Assembly: GCA_027563935.2 (NCBI GenBank)
Contig: CM050449.1
Span: 90,186,371-90,250,370 of the forward strand
Length of the DNA: 64,000 bases
Source of the DNA: Costus lasius
Lineage: Eukaryota > Streptophyta > Magnoliopsida > Zingiberales > Costaceae
Direction of reading: 5' to 3'
The first letter of the stretch is position 1. Each line of letters opens with the position of its first letter. The notes below the pieces were generated by a model, which did no database searches, was not told where the DNA came from, and worked only from the letters and a program-made list of their open reading frames with translations. Position numbers and translations under genes: made by a program. Positions 1-10,591 of the stretch are shown here, one piece after another.

Positions 1-1047
1 ACTTATACCTACTTGCGCGCAAACAATTAGATCTATATGCATCTACTATAAACCCTTAGACGGGTTGATGGGGTTGAAAGCATACTCTAGGTTAGATCCA
101 ATAGTCTGATCAGACCATCTGACAGCCTAGATGGGTTGACCAGAGAGCACCTGTGCGAAATCACGAGGTGGCTATAGGTTGACTGCATCACAGGCGTGTA
201 GCGAGGTCTGGTTGAGACAGCAATGAACACACATGAGTTAGGCCCGGGGTCACACCCGCTTGCCAGATCTCATGAAGGTTGTTCAGCCCTTGGCGCATGC
301 ATGGTTGACCATCAGGTCAACTCGAGTCAGTTAGGACTTGGTGCATGCAAGGGCAAGGATCTAACTAGATTGATGAGTGGATCCCTATCAATGGACCGTT
401 GTAAGGTTGTAGGGCACATAAGAGAATTAAAATTGATGCCAATGGGGTTTTCAAAATTTTATTTTCTATGTAATGGATCACATGATGATTGGTTGATGCC
501 ATGATGCCTGTTTATTTAATCTTATGTGGGTTGCCCTATTGTGTGCTGTGCTGGGGCCTGCGTGCCTGGTTAATTATAAATTAATCTTATTTTGTGATCT
601 GCGAATCACATTGTTTTTAATTTATTGTATAATTGACCTGCGAGTCAAGCTTGTCTAGATAGATCAAAATGTATTCTGATTAGACAAGAGCACAAAAGCA
701 CACATCGCAGAGGCGCATTCAGCTGGTGGCGCACCTGAGGTGCTCTTGGCGCTAGGGCCCTGGGTTGGACCAGATGAGATGCAAAAGTCCCAAGAAGAGC
801 AAGTGAAGACTTAAGTATCTTAAGGTCTTACTTAGGCTTTGGGCTTTTACCACATAAGATCAGCATGCTTTCTTTTTATTCGTTATATAATTAGAACTGC
901 ATGAGTTTATCTTCTGCTATAGCCATAGGATTTGCCTGATAGTAAGAAGATAAAAGGCCGTTAAAATCCAAACGCTAAAAATATCAAGCTCGTAAGCCTT
1001 CTGACGCGAAACCTCACTGTTCTGACTATCGTTGGAGCCGTGTTGTA

Positions 1048-1060
1048 CCCACTCAGTGGG
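1048..1060 (+). promoter_or_regulatory. Leader stem-loop 1 (CCCAC-TCA-GTGGG)
   Basis: A perfect 5-bp stem with loop TCA, flanked by GTGTTGTA and CACG, which can extend the pairing. The same hairpin is present in I (46309-46321) and H (49963-49975). At the equivalent place element E has TCCCAC-CCTC-GTGGGA (26836-26851). Confidence 0.5.
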
Positions 1061-1243
1061 CACGTCCATCTATCTTCAGACGGTGCGGGATTTCACCTGC
1101 GTGTTACAGAGAAGGGATTTATCGCTTCTCGTTGCTCAGCATAGCACGTGGTGGTCCAGGGAGTAGGTCGGGTCAGCTTGACCATGTAGGCTACATATGT
1201 GGCGCATATGGTAGCGCATGGAGGCAGCCATCTGTGGGATCAG

Positions 1244-1277
1244 AGACTGTGTTGTACCAACTCAGTTGGCACAGTCT
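1244..1277 (+). promoter_or_regulatory. Leader stem-loop 2, two-part stem
   Basis: The outer stem AGACTGTG/CACAGTCT (1244-1251 with 1270-1277) encloses an unpaired TTGTA and an inner stem CCAAC/GTTGG with loop TCA. In E (27039-27073) the same design recurs with different bases: CTTTGTG/CACAAAG outside, TTGTA, then TCTAGC/GCTAGA around loop CCTC. Both strands of each stem changed together, which is the signature of a conserved RNA structure. Confidence 0.6.
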
Positions 1278-1355
1278 GCTGGATTGCCCAGTTGAAGGGG
1301 AATCGCACGGGTTGGCGATTGGCTGGGACAGCCTACCAGAAATTAGTGCCTGTCA

Positions 1356-1394
1356 TCTCTGTGCATCTTATCTCGCCTGAGCGGGACGCGGAGA
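1356..1394 (+). promoter_or_regulatory. Leader stem-loop 3
   Basis: The outer stem TCTCTGTG/CGCGGAGA (with G-U pairs) encloses an inner stem TCTCGC/GCGGGA with loop CTGA. The reverse-strand copy in I is nearly the same. E has TCCCAC-CCTC-GTGAGA at the matching place (near 27163-27178). Confidence 0.45.
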
Positions 1395-1577
1395 CCAAGT
1401 ATGAAATCTGGATCCCATCTCACTAAAAGAGTGTTACTCTTTCGGACTGTTTACTGGATTTTTCAGTCAAACAAAATAGTGAGAAAAGAATCTTTCTTAA
1501 GTCCTGGATTGATTCTGAACATTGATACTGACCTTGCTGTTCTTGCATTGTTGTAGATTCCTGCAGCAACGAACACC

Positions 1578-4500
1578 ATGAGCTTCAATGTGCGATCCCT
1601 ACTGGAAAGGGAGAAGTTTGCTGGGCCGAACTTCTCTGACTGGTTCGGACACCTTAAGATCGTTCTCAAGGCAGAGAGGAAACTGTATGTCCTCGAGACG
1701 GCAGTGCCGCCTCAGCCCGCTGCGAACGCCGCAAGGGCGGTTCGTGAAGCCTATGAAAAGCACGTCAATGATAGCATTGATGTCGCTTGCCTGATGCTAG
1801 CGTCTATGACGCCACCGCTGCAGCGTCAGCATGAGGATATGTCGGCTATAGAGATTATAGCGAACCTCAAGATGTTGTATGCTGCACAGGCGAGGACAGA
1901 ACGCTATAATCTGACGAAGCTCTTCTTTCAGAGCAAACTGGCTGAAGGGAGCCCAGTGGGAGCTCACGTGCTCAAGATGATTGGGCACAAGGAGGCTCTG
2001 GAGAAACTGGGGCATACCATTAACCAGGAGCTTGCTGTAGACATCATTCTGCAGTCTCTTCCGCCCTCTTTCGATGCGTTCATTATTAACTTTAATATGA
2101 ACAAAATCGATTGTACTCCGGCAGAGCTGCTGAATATGCTCTTGACAACTGAGGAGACTCTGAAGGGAAAGCCTTCAACCTCTGTCTTAATGGTTCCTTA
2201 CAGGAACAAGAAGAAGGGGAAGAAGGGCAAGGCCCCTGTCAAGAACTACAGCAAGGCTCTGAAGCAGAAGGTTAAGCGGTCTAAGGACAACAGGTGTTTC
2301 CACTGTGGCCAGCTGGGTCACTGGAAAAAGGACTGTAAAGCGCTCCAAGGAGATAAGAGGGGAAGCATCGCTTCTGGCTCAGGTATTTATGTGACTGAGG
2401 TCATGTTATCTTCTTCTTCTATTTCATGGGTGTTGGACACTGCATGTGGAGTTCACATTTGTTCAAATGTACAGGAACTCAAGAGAAGAAGGCAGGTGGG
2501 ACAGCATGAGGTAGACCTACGCGTTGGAAACGGGGCACGGGTTGCTGCTGTTGCTGTAGGAGACTATTTCATCTCTTTACCATCTGGACTTGTATTGGAA
2601 TTAAACAATTGTTATTTTGTACCGAGTATCACCAAAAATATTATCTCTATTCCTGCTCTTGTCAGGAAAGGATTTGCCTTTGAATGCAATATTTCAAAGT
2701 GTGTTTTATCTTATGATAATATTGTTTATGCTACTGGTTCAATTAACAATGGGTTATACATGTTGGACATGGAAAGTTCTATACATAACATTGATAATAA
2801 GAAAGCCAAGAATGCTGATGACAGCACCTTGCTATGGCATAGTCGTTTAGGCCATATAAACGAGAAACGCATTAAGCGGTTGCATGATCATGGACTGCTG
2901 GGATCATTCTCCTATGAGGAGATTGATACATGCAAAGCTTGTTTAATGGGTAAAATGACGAAGTCACTTTTTCTTAATAAAGGTCAAAGGGCTTCAGGTT
3001 TACTTGACCTCATACACAGTGATGTGTGTGGGCCATTTAGTAAACATGCTAGAGGTGGCTATCAGTACTTCATTACCTTTACTGATGATTTCAGTAGGTA
3101 TGGTTATGTCTATCTGATGAGACATAAGAGTGAATCTTTTGACAAGTTCAAAGAGTTCAAGAATGAAGTACAAAATCAGCTAGGCCGAAATATCAAGGCA
3201 CTTCGTTCTGATCGAGGTGGAGAATACTTGAGTCATACATTTACTGACTATCTGAAGGAGTGTGGGATTATCTCACAGCTCACTCCGCCAGGAACACCGC
3301 AGTTGAATGGTGTGTCCGAGAGGAGAAATAGAACGTTACTTGATATGGTTCGTTCTATGATGAGTCAGGCTACTCTTCCATACTCCTTTTGGGGTTTTGC
3401 ACTGGAAACAGCTGCAAAGGTACTAAACCGAGTGCCATCCAAGGCCGTTTCAAAGACGCCATATGAGTTATGGTATGGGAAACAGCCAAGCTTGACATTT
3501 ATCAGAATCTGGGGTTGCGAGGCTTATGTCAAAAAGCTCGCCTCTGGGAAACTAGAGAGCAGATCTGAGAAATGTATCTTTGTCGGTTACCCTAAGGAAA
3601 CTAAGGGTTATTATTTCTACGATCCCAAAGAGAACAAAGTATTTGTTGCTCGGACGGCCATCTTTCTTGAGAAGGAGTTTCTTCTGCAAGAGGCCAGTGG
3701 GAGAGAAATAAAGCTGGATGAGAATCCAGAGGAAGGACAAAGTAGTCAAGCACAGTTGGATGAGCCTGAGCCGGTAGATCAGGTTACTGAACAACCTGAG
3801 GCTCAAATATCACGGGAACCGCGAAGATCGGGAAGGATCCGTCGACAGCCTGAGCGCTATGACGGAGTCTACATCATTGATAATGATGAACCCCTCACTT
3901 ATGCGGATGCGGTCAGTGGACCGGAGTCAGCTAGATGGCTTGATGCTATGCGAGCCGAGATGGACTCCATGTCAGATAACCAAGTCTGGGATTTGGTTGA
4001 TCCGCCTCCGGGAGTAATCCCTATAGGCTGTAAATGGATCTTCAAGAAGAAGATTGACATGGATGGTAACGTGGTTACCTATAAAGGCAGGCTAGTTGCG
4101 AAAGGATTCAAACAAATCTACGGGATAGATTATGATGAAACTTTCTCACCTGTAGCCATGTTTAAGTCTATTCGGATTCTTTTCGCGATAGTGGCATATT
4201 ACGATTATGAGATCTGGCAGATGGATGTGAAGACAGCTTTCCTTAATGGAAATCTGGATGAGGATGTGTATATGACACAACCTGAGGGTTTCACTAATCC
4301 ATCAGATCGTCATAAAATATGCAAGCTAAAGAAGTCCATTTATGGACTGAAACAAGCATCAAGGAGCTGGAATATTCGTTTTGATGAATCAATCTCTGAG
4401 TTTGGTTTCATCAAGAACGAGGATGACCCGTGTGTATATAAGAGGTTTAGTGGGAGCGTGATTACTTTCCTAGTCCTCTACGTCGATGATATCTTAATCA

Positions 4501-4652
4501 TTGGAAATGATATTCCTGAACTGCATGCTGTTAAAGCATGGTTAGGAAAATGTTTCCAGATGAAAGATTTAGGAGAAGCAGCCTATGTATTAGGTGTGAA
4601 GATCTACCGGGATAGATCTAAGAGGCTTCTCGGGCTGTGCCAGAGTACTTAA
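1578..4652 (+). CDS. Copia Gag-protease-integrase-RT polyprotein (nonsense-truncated)
   Basis: This is the main ORF of Copia A, 1024 residues from an ATG conserved in copy I. Gag occupies the N-terminus and carries a CCHC zinc knuckle (CFHCGQLGHWKKDC, residues 240-253). A retropepsin motif LDTACG follows, with the catalytic Asp at 287. The integrase has its HHCC region from His421 and a DDE triad at about D482, D545 and E581, with 35 residues between the last two. A Copia RT follows with YVDD at 968-971. The order protease-integrase-RT is diagnostic of Ty1/Copia. The frame ends at TAA 4650-4652, where copy I has a Tyr codon (TAC). That is a single-base nonsense change, so RNase H is lost from this product. 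Integrase reads TPQLNGVSER where I and H have Trp for Leu. The original product would have been about 1294 residues. Confidence 0.93.
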   Translation: MSFNVRSLLEREKFAGPNFSDWFGHLKIVLKAERKLYVLETAVPPQPAANAARAVREAYEKHVNDSIDVACLMLASMTPPLQRQHEDMSAIEIIANLKMLYAAQARTERYNLTKLFFQSKLAEGSPVGAHVLKMIGHKEALEKLGHTINQELAVDIILQSLPPSFDAFIINFNMNKIDCTPAELLNMLLTTEETLKGKPSTSVLMVPYRNKKKGKKGKAPVKNYSKALKQKVKRSKDNRCFHCGQLGHWKKDCKALQGDKRGSIASGSGIYVTEVMLSSSSISWVLDTACGVHICSNVQELKRRRQVGQHEVDLRVGNGARVAAVAVGDYFISLPSGLVLELNNCYFVPSITKNIISIPALVRKGFAFECNISKCVLSYDNIVYATGSINNGLYMLDMESSIHNIDNKKAKNADDSTLLWHSRLGHINEKRIKRLHDHGLLGSFSYEEIDTCKACLMGKMTKSLFLNKGQRASGLLDLIHSDVCGPFSKHARGGYQYFITFTDDFSRYGYVYLMRHKSESFDKFKEFKNEVQNQLGRNIKALRSDRGGEYLSHTFTDYLKECGIISQLTPPGTPQLNGVSERRNRTLLDMVRSMMSQATLPYSFWGFALETAAKVLNRVPSKAVSKTPYELWYGKQPSLTFIRIWGCEAYVKKLASGKLESRSEKCIFVGYPKETKGYYFYDPKENKVFVARTAIFLEKEFLLQEASGREIKLDENPEEGQSSQAQLDEPEPVDQVTEQPEAQISREPRRSGRIRRQPERYDGVYIIDNDEPLTYADAVSGPESARWLDAMRAEMDSMSDNQVWDLVDPPPGVIPIGCKWIFKKKIDMDGNVVTYKGRLVAKGFKQIYGIDYDETFSPVAMFKSIRILFAIVAYYDYEIWQMDVKTAFLNGNLDEDVYMTQPEGFTNPSDRHKICKLKKSIYGLKQASRSWNIRFDESISEFGFIKNEDDPCVYKRFSGSVITFLVLYVDDILIIGNDIPELHAVKAWLGKCFQMKDLGEAAYVLGVKIYRDRSKRLLGLCQST

Positions 4653-5462
4653 ATCGATAAAGTCCTGGAGAGATTCCATTTAGAGAATTCTAAAAGAGGA
4701 TATCTTCCAGTCAGACATGGTCTGAATCTTTCGAGGAGTCAGTGTCCGCAAACACAGACTGAGAAAGATGAAATGGACAATACGCCTTATGCTTCGGCTA
4801 TTGGGTCCATTATGTATGCGATGTTGTGTACTCGCCCAGACGTCGCTTACGGGTTAAGCGTGACCAGTCGGTTCCAAAGTAATCCAGGTATGGCGCACTG
4901 GATTGCGGTCAAGAACATTTTAAAATATCTGCGGAGGACCAAAGATATGTTCTTGATATATGGTGGTCAGCAAGAACTCAGTATAGAAGGATATACTGAT
5001 GCTTCGTTCCAGTCGGACCAGGATGATTTCCGATCGCAATCAGGCTATGTTTTTAGCTTGAATGGTGGAGCAGTGGTGTGGGAAAGTTTCAAACAATCAA
5101 CTGTTGCTGATTCCACAACAGAAGCCGAGTATGTTGCAGCCTCGGAAGCATCCAAGGAGGCAGTATGGATTCGTAAGTTCGTGAGAGAACTTGGTGTCGT
5201 TCCTTCGAGTGCAGATCCTTTGGTTATCTTCTGTGATAACACTGGAGCAATCACACAAGCAAAGGAACCACGGTCGCACCAGAAGTCCAAGCACATACAG
5301 AGACGGTTTCACTTGATCCGGGAGATCATAGATCGTGGCGAGATCAAAATATGCAAGGTTCATACAGACGACAATCTGGCAGACCCGCTTACCAAGCCTC
5401 TGGCGCAGCAGAAGCATGAGAAGCACTGTAATAATATGGGTTTGAGATTTCTCAACCATTAG
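4653..5462 (+). pseudogene. Copia RT tail and RNase H, downstream of the stop in A
   Basis: This continues the same frame after the TAA at 4650-4652 and stays open to TAG at 5460-5462. An internal ATG at 4773 is in frame, but nothing suggests it is a genuine start. It encodes the RT connection and the Copia RNase H: GYTDASF, the SQSGYVF segment, STTEAEYVAAS and FCDNTGAI with its acidic residues, then the usual end LADPLTKPL. Apart from the upstream nonsense codon it is intact, and it matches the C-terminal parts of I and H closely. It probably yields no functional protein unless the stop is read through. Confidence 0.88.
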
Positions 5463-5471
5463 ATTAAGTGC

Positions 5472-5482
5472 AAGTGGGAGAT
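5472..5482 (+). promoter_or_regulatory. Polypurine tract of Copia A
   Basis: AAGTGGGAGAT lies directly before the TGTTGG that opens the 3' LTR. This is the normal place for the plus-strand primer. The same tract borders the 3' LTRs of H, I, D and E. Confidence 0.75.
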
Positions 5483-7164
5483 TGTTGGGGTATGCCCTTA
5501 AGGCTAATGTTTGAGGCCTTTGGGATTGTAACAGTATCATGTAATAAACTCTTATGTTTATAAAGGCATGGTTATTATTCAGGTTGTTACCTTGTCTGCA
5601 GTAATAAGTGTACTACTGAATAATGTCTCAAAGCTGTTCAGCTAGGCTGACAGGCTATATGTCCTTAGTCGAGATATCTTGGTGAATATGAGACAGCCTT
5701 GATATGATTGAGACTAATATGTGTTCTAATCTTATAGGATGCTTCGAGCATGGAATAAGATGTAGACTCATGGGTACATTGGATGTACTGGACAGACCCT
5801 ACTAGGATATTCATATTGCTTGTCACAATGTGAATAATCCTTGAATGCACTAAGTGGCACATGTCCTCTGACTTGAGATCACTTGAGTGACTAAATGATG
5901 ATTGTCATTGTTTTGAGGTAGTTCAATATCATTTGAAACATAATGATCATAGACTATCTTGGATAATGATCATGAGTCAGGTTAGGGCACTAGTGATAGA
6001 TATAGGATTGCCGTCTCCTTGTTTAAGGAGTGTGATGTTCTAAAGGGGCCCCCCTATATGAGATGATTGAGAAAGTGTATGGCCATACCCAGATGACTAT
6101 GCTCGTCTGATCTAATCATACTCATAGTATTGGAGTTACAAGCTTGACCCGCTTGTCCAATAAGAACATCCAGTGGCAAAGGACACATGCATGCCTTGTG
6201 AAGTTGATTCACACTTGTGCTGTGGTTTGGGAGTAGTCTTGGAACACTCTTTCCTTTATATCGGGAGACAGTGATGTGTTGCTAGATACCCCTCACTGAT
6301 CGTGATAACGAAAGTTATTGTTACCGACATTTAAAGGAAACCCTCAGGGTCGCACAAATTGATGATATGACTTACTTAAGTCAGATCGTGTGGACTGAAT
6401 TAGTTGGGTTCAGTTTAAAGGGATTTAAACTCTGATTGTAAGTGAGATCTAGTCTGATCATGTTTGATTGATTAGGGCTTGAGATCGGTAAGCTTCGATC
6501 GAGAGAGGAGATGCTAGATCGGTGAGATCAAGAGCATCAGGAGATGGACGGTTAGACTTTGAGCCATTAGGTTCATAGAAGGTCTAGACCATGTATTGGC
6601 TTGGCTTGGTTTGATTTTGGTCTATGAGCCAAATCGAATTGAACCAAAGAATGAACCGGTTCACTATGTGAACGCATGGTTCATGAAGGAAGGCGTTTTG
6701 GCGTTGGAACATGGCTTCATAACTTTCCATTTTGGGAAGTCATGTAACGCCATTTTTGATGTTATCGCCTAAACGCTTTTGCTCGCTTGTCATTGACGTT
6801 GCTTGCTTGCCATCTCGTGTGGAAGAAGGTGAACGACAAGGGAGAGCTCTCGGCCAAGGAAGCATCTCAACCCATCCCTTCCATTCGGCAAGGACTCTTG
6901 AAGATCTTTGCTAGCACAAAGATCAACAAGAAGAAGTCATCCCTCTTTTGTGTGCGTCACTTGTGGAGAAGATCTATCTTGCTCTTTGCTTCCAAGCCGC
7001 CTCCTTCCCATGGCCATGGTAACGAATCTTTCATTTGTTGTTTAAGTTGATCATATGAAAGTATAGCATGCGATCAAGTTTAAACCCTAATTCCGCTGCT
7101 AAAACAAAGAAGACCACTTGCGCTATCTATAGGGTTTCACTCCCCCTTGAAGGGGACCCCTCTA
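5483..7164 (+). repeat. 3' LTR of Copia A
   Basis: An LTR of 1682 bp starting TGTTGGGGTATG and ending GGGGACCCCTCTA, against ...CCCCTGCA in copy I. The canonical CA end is therefore mutated to TA. It aligns along its full length with the LTRs at 18181, 24797, 34752, 40205, 47634 and 51276. Small ORFs inside it are not protein genes. Confidence 0.9.
6304..6319 (+). promoter_or_regulatory. GNRA-capped hairpin in the Copia LTR
   Basis: GATAAC-GAAA-GTTATT is a six-pair stem with one G-U pair and a GAAA loop. The other LTRs of the family keep the stem and change the loop only within GNRA: GTAA in C (18999-19014, 25615-25630) and H (35593-35608, 52113-52128), GTGA in I (41050-41065, 48479-48494). 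A conserved sequence GTTACCGACATTTAAAGG follows it. Confidence 0.55.
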
Positions 7165-8140
7165 AAACCCTACAGAAATCAATAGATTCATGGGTGCCGC
7201 ACTATTCATCACATGTTCCGGAGAAGATTACGGGCGGTAATTTTATTACAGCCCTGTATACAGTAACTTATTCCTTCTTTTGATTTCTGATCTCTCTGAA
7301 ACAATGAATTATTATAATTCTTCCACCATGGCAGCGTAACTTCTTTTTGGGACAAGGGGGAGTAATCCTCTTAATTTCTTTATGACAAGATAATTTTTTT
7401 CTCGTCAATTGTTCTGTAATATGATAATTTTACTTAAGAGATTATTGTCTTTAATCTTTGCTAGTTTCAATTTTCAACATGTTTTAGAGTTTTGTAATAT
7501 GTACTGAGAGGTGATTTGCAAAACTTGGAATCCTAAAATTATGATTTTGGAACTTATGCTAAGAGATTAGGTTTGTTCTTAAATTCTTAATTTTTGAAGT
7601 ACAATTCTTGTTGATAAACTAATCTAGGAAATATTATTGAGATAGACATGAAAATATGCTAAGAGATTAGGTATTAGATTGTTGGAAACCGTTAAGTAAA
7701 ACCTGTGAAACTAATATATGCGAATATTTAGTTTCACTTGAGATATTGACACTGAGAGTTATGCACGAGAGTGATTGTAAATCTCTTTGTCAAGGTTTAC
7801 TTATTTTTAACATAGAATAATCAGTCGTGAGAGCAAGGGTTGTTCTTTGTAAATTGTTCTCGCGAGAGCCAGACAATTTCCTTATTGGTAAATTTCATCT
7901 TTATCATGTTAAGAATTGACTAACAAATAGTTATTTCTATCTAATCATTGAAATTAAGGTGGATGAAACCCTAGTCCCAACTCTTCCTCTTTGATAATCA
8001 GTACACTTTTCGATCGTTCGCTTACGTCATATTCGAGTGTTTAGCTAGTAAGAAAATAACTATTTGGTACTTAACATGTAGGTCCCGCTGGTTCGATATC
8101 TTTTCTTACTTTGAGTATCTGTGCACTTGCGGACACAACA
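7165..8140 (+). repeat. 3' part of the 5' LTR of Gypsy B
   Basis: It aligns with the second half of the K LTRs (55300-56248). Shared landmarks are the near-palindromic TTTTATTACAGCCCTGT stretch, the repeated 'gcacgagagtgat' type phrases and the end ACTTGCGGACACAACA just before the primer site. The 5' half was displaced by insertion of Copia A and lies outside the window. Confidence 0.8.
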
Positions 8141-8146
8141 AGTTTT

Positions 8147-8164
8147 TGGCGCCATTGCCGGGGA
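8147..8164 (+). promoter_or_regulatory. Primer binding site of Gypsy B (tRNA-Asp type)
   Basis: TGGCGCCATTGCCGGGGA differs at one position from the reverse complement of the plant tRNA-Asp(GTC) 3' end including CCA. It lies six bases after the LTR end, as in Athila-type elements. Confidence 0.85.
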
Positions 8165-8326
8165 CCTTGGTTTTTGTTAATATCGAAGAAATTGATAGTA
8201 TTGCTAGACTAAGCTTGTTTTTTGTGTTTTCTGTTTTAGCTATTTTCCTTTGAATCTTCAAAAGCTGAGATTTATTTCTGTTTTCTACTATTTTCTACAA
8301 ATTCTGAGTTTATTTAATCTCTTTAC

Positions 8327-9923
8327 TTGCGTATGCGCATGACCCTTGGATCAGGACCTCTTGTTCCATTAGATCCTGAGATTAATAAAACTTTGAGATT
8401 GCGCAGGAAACTCAGATTTGAGGAAAAGAAGAAAGAAGAAGTAATCATGGCTGACAGGAGATCGCTTAGAGACTATGCAGCGCCGAATCCACAAGAGATA
8501 CACTCTAGCATTGCTAGACCGACAATTAAGGCTAACAACTTCGAAATCAAACTAGCCTTTCTATCTATGATCCTGCAGAATCAATTTGGACGATCACCTC
8601 TTGAGGATCCTAATCAACATCTTGGTCTTTTCCTTAAATATTGTGATACCATTAAGATTAATGGTGTATCTAATGATGCATTGAAACTAAAATTGTTTCC
8701 TTTTTCTCTCAAGGACTGAGCACATTCCTGGCTACACTCTCAACCAACTGGGATATTCACCACATGGGATCAGCTTTCAAATGCCTTCTTGTTGAAGTAC
8801 TTCCCACCAAGCAAAACAATCCAATTGAGGAATCAGATTACTAGCTTTGCACAGAAGGATGGCAAGTCTTTGAGTGAGGCATGGGAGCGTTTTAATGACC
8901 TACAACGTAAGTGCCCTCACCATGGCTTGGAAAAATGGGTTTTAATTCATACTTTCTATAATGGTTTACTTTATAATAATCGTTTAACTGTTGATGCTAC
9001 TATAGGACGAGCCCTCATGAACAAGACCATTGATGATGCTTTTGCTTTATTAGAGGATGACTCTGAACCATAACCAGTGGACCACTGAGAGAAGAGTAAT
9101 ATATTGACCTCCACATGGTAAGAATGAGAATGACAGTTGGCATACCTTGGCTAAAAAGGTAGACTCTTTGTGTAATAGATTTGATTCTTTCCAAATGCAA
9201 ACGGCTATAGTTTCATCTGCTATTTGTGATATCTATGGTAACCAAGGTCATTACTCTGAAGAGTGTAAAGTCATTGCTGATCAGTGTATAGAACAAATAA
9301 ATACTGTAGGGGGTTACAATCAAGGAAGAAATAATGACCCTTATTCTAGTACCTATAACGCTGGATGGAGAAATCACCCAAATCTGTCATGGAAAAATAA
9401 TCAAGAAACACAAGCTAATTCTAGACCACAATTTCAACATAGGAACACCAGTTCTAATCCACCCAAATCTAGCTTAGAGGACATGTTTGAAAAATTCACG
9501 AGTGCACAGTCAAAACAAAATGAACATGTGAATGAGACCCTTAGGCAGATAAACTCTAGGTTGGATGGCGTGGTGGCTCACAACAAAATGATAGAGAACC
9601 AAATAGCACAACAAGCCAGTACACCCTATAGACCCCCAGGGAAATTGCCTGCTAAACCTGAACCAAACCCAAGGGAACATTGTAATGCAATAACTACTAG
9701 GACTGGGAAACAGTTGGATGAACCAAGGGGTAGACTTGATAATGATGAGGAAGAGCCTAACACAGAACCTAGCAGTGAGCAAGTCTTAGAAACACCACCT
9801 GTACATGAACAGTCTCATACTAGTTTGCCACCTCCTAGAGGTGATGAGCCATGTCATCCTGATATTCCTAGACCTAGTTCGCCAGCACCTTATAGGCCTC
9901 CTATACCCTTTCCCAAAGACTAG
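8327..9923 (+). pseudogene. Athila-type Gag of Gypsy B
   Basis: This is the capsid-like Gag, read in pieces. The first frame opens at ATG 8327, contains RSLRDYAAPNPQ and the ANNFEIK block, and stops at TGA 8717-8719 where K has an Arg codon (CGA), a CpG-type transition. The frame continues to 9073 (KYFPPSKTIQLRNQIT, SEAWERFNDLQRKCPHHGL). It then shifts by +1, and 9147-9923 gives the C-terminal Gag. The zinc-knuckle equivalent is CDIYGNQGHYSEEC, in which the second Cys is lost to Tyr; K retains CX2CX4HX4C. The frame breaks again near 9913, where one base is missing relative to K. Confidence 0.85.
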
Positions 9924-10591
9924 TTCAAGCCAAGCTAGATAAGCAATTTGGGAAGTTCCTTGATGTTTTGAAAAAGCTTTACATTAATATTCCATTTACT
10001 GATGCTTTATCTCAAATGCCCACTTATGCTAAATTCTTGAATGAAATTTTGTCAAATAAAAGAAAAATAGAGGACAATGGCACTATGACATTAACTAAGG
10101 AGTGTAGTGCTATCATTTAAAATAAACTACCACCGAAATTAAAGAATCCAGGTAGCTTCTCTATTCCTTGTCTTATTGGAGCTATGGCTTTTGACCGAGC
10201 CTTATGTGATCTTGGTGCTAGTGTGAGTCTAATGCCTTTATCTGTTTGCAGGAAACTGGACATGGGAGAGCCGAAACCAGCTTCTATATCTTTGCAGCTA
10301 GTTGATGGTTCAGTTAAGTATCTTGTTGGGATTCTTGAGGATGTTCCAATCCTAGTTGGTAAGTATTTTGTTCCAACAAATTTCATAGTTTTAGAGATGG
10401 AGGAAGATGCGAAAATTTCTATCATACTTGGTAGACCATTCTTAGCCACAGCAGGAGCTATTATTAATGTAAAGAACAGTAAACTCACTCTTAACATTGG
10501 TGATAACAAAATTGATTTTAATTTGAATGAATCCATAAAAAAGTCGTCTTATGCTGGATCTTGTTGTAGTATTCATGCTGTAGATGACTAG
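9924..10591 (+). pseudogene. Retropepsin-like protease of Gypsy B
   Basis: 10184-10591 reads as an open fragment of 135 residues containing FDRALCDLGASVSLMPLSV, the Athila-style active site with the catalytic Asp in DLGAS, and later ILGRPFLATAGA, the conserved C-terminal protease segment. Upstream, at 9924-10183, the sequence still aligns with K but is interrupted; for example TAA near 10117 replaces a Gln codon. It lies between the Gag C-terminus and the RT linker, as expected for gag-pol. Confidence 0.82.

Larger units (their letters stand above)
1..1577 (+). other. 5' untranslated leader of Copia A
   Basis: This non-coding leader lies between the primer site (outside the window) and the gag ATG. 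It aligns by eye with the leaders of C (19889-21051), I (45789-47619, reverse) and H (49448-51261, reverse). Short ORFs here are not conserved between copies. The last 550 bases contain three stem-loops conserved among the copies. A lacks a segment of roughly 60 bases with a tRNA B-box-like sequence that C, H and I carry; in A the flanks join near base 735. Its likely roles in packaging or translation are inferred. Confidence 0.8.
1..7164 (+). mobile_element. Copia LTR retrotransposon A, 5' end outside window
   Basis: The order is a 1.6-kb leader, gag-pol, a purine-rich tract and a 3' LTR. It is the same family as C, H and I: the LTR starts TGTTGGGGTATGCCC and the leader and proteins match. 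The 5' LTR and primer site are upstream of base 1; by comparison with C the window opens roughly 190 bases inside the leader. The sequence after the LTR is the remainder of a Gypsy LTR, so A inserted into element B. The left TSD cannot be checked. One nonsense codon breaks the polyprotein. Confidence 0.93.

Noticed and set aside
5097..5540. 147-residue ORF antisense to RNase H (also at 41830-42273)
   Set aside because: It is the complement of the conserved RNase H coding region, and its conservation is explained by the sense protein.
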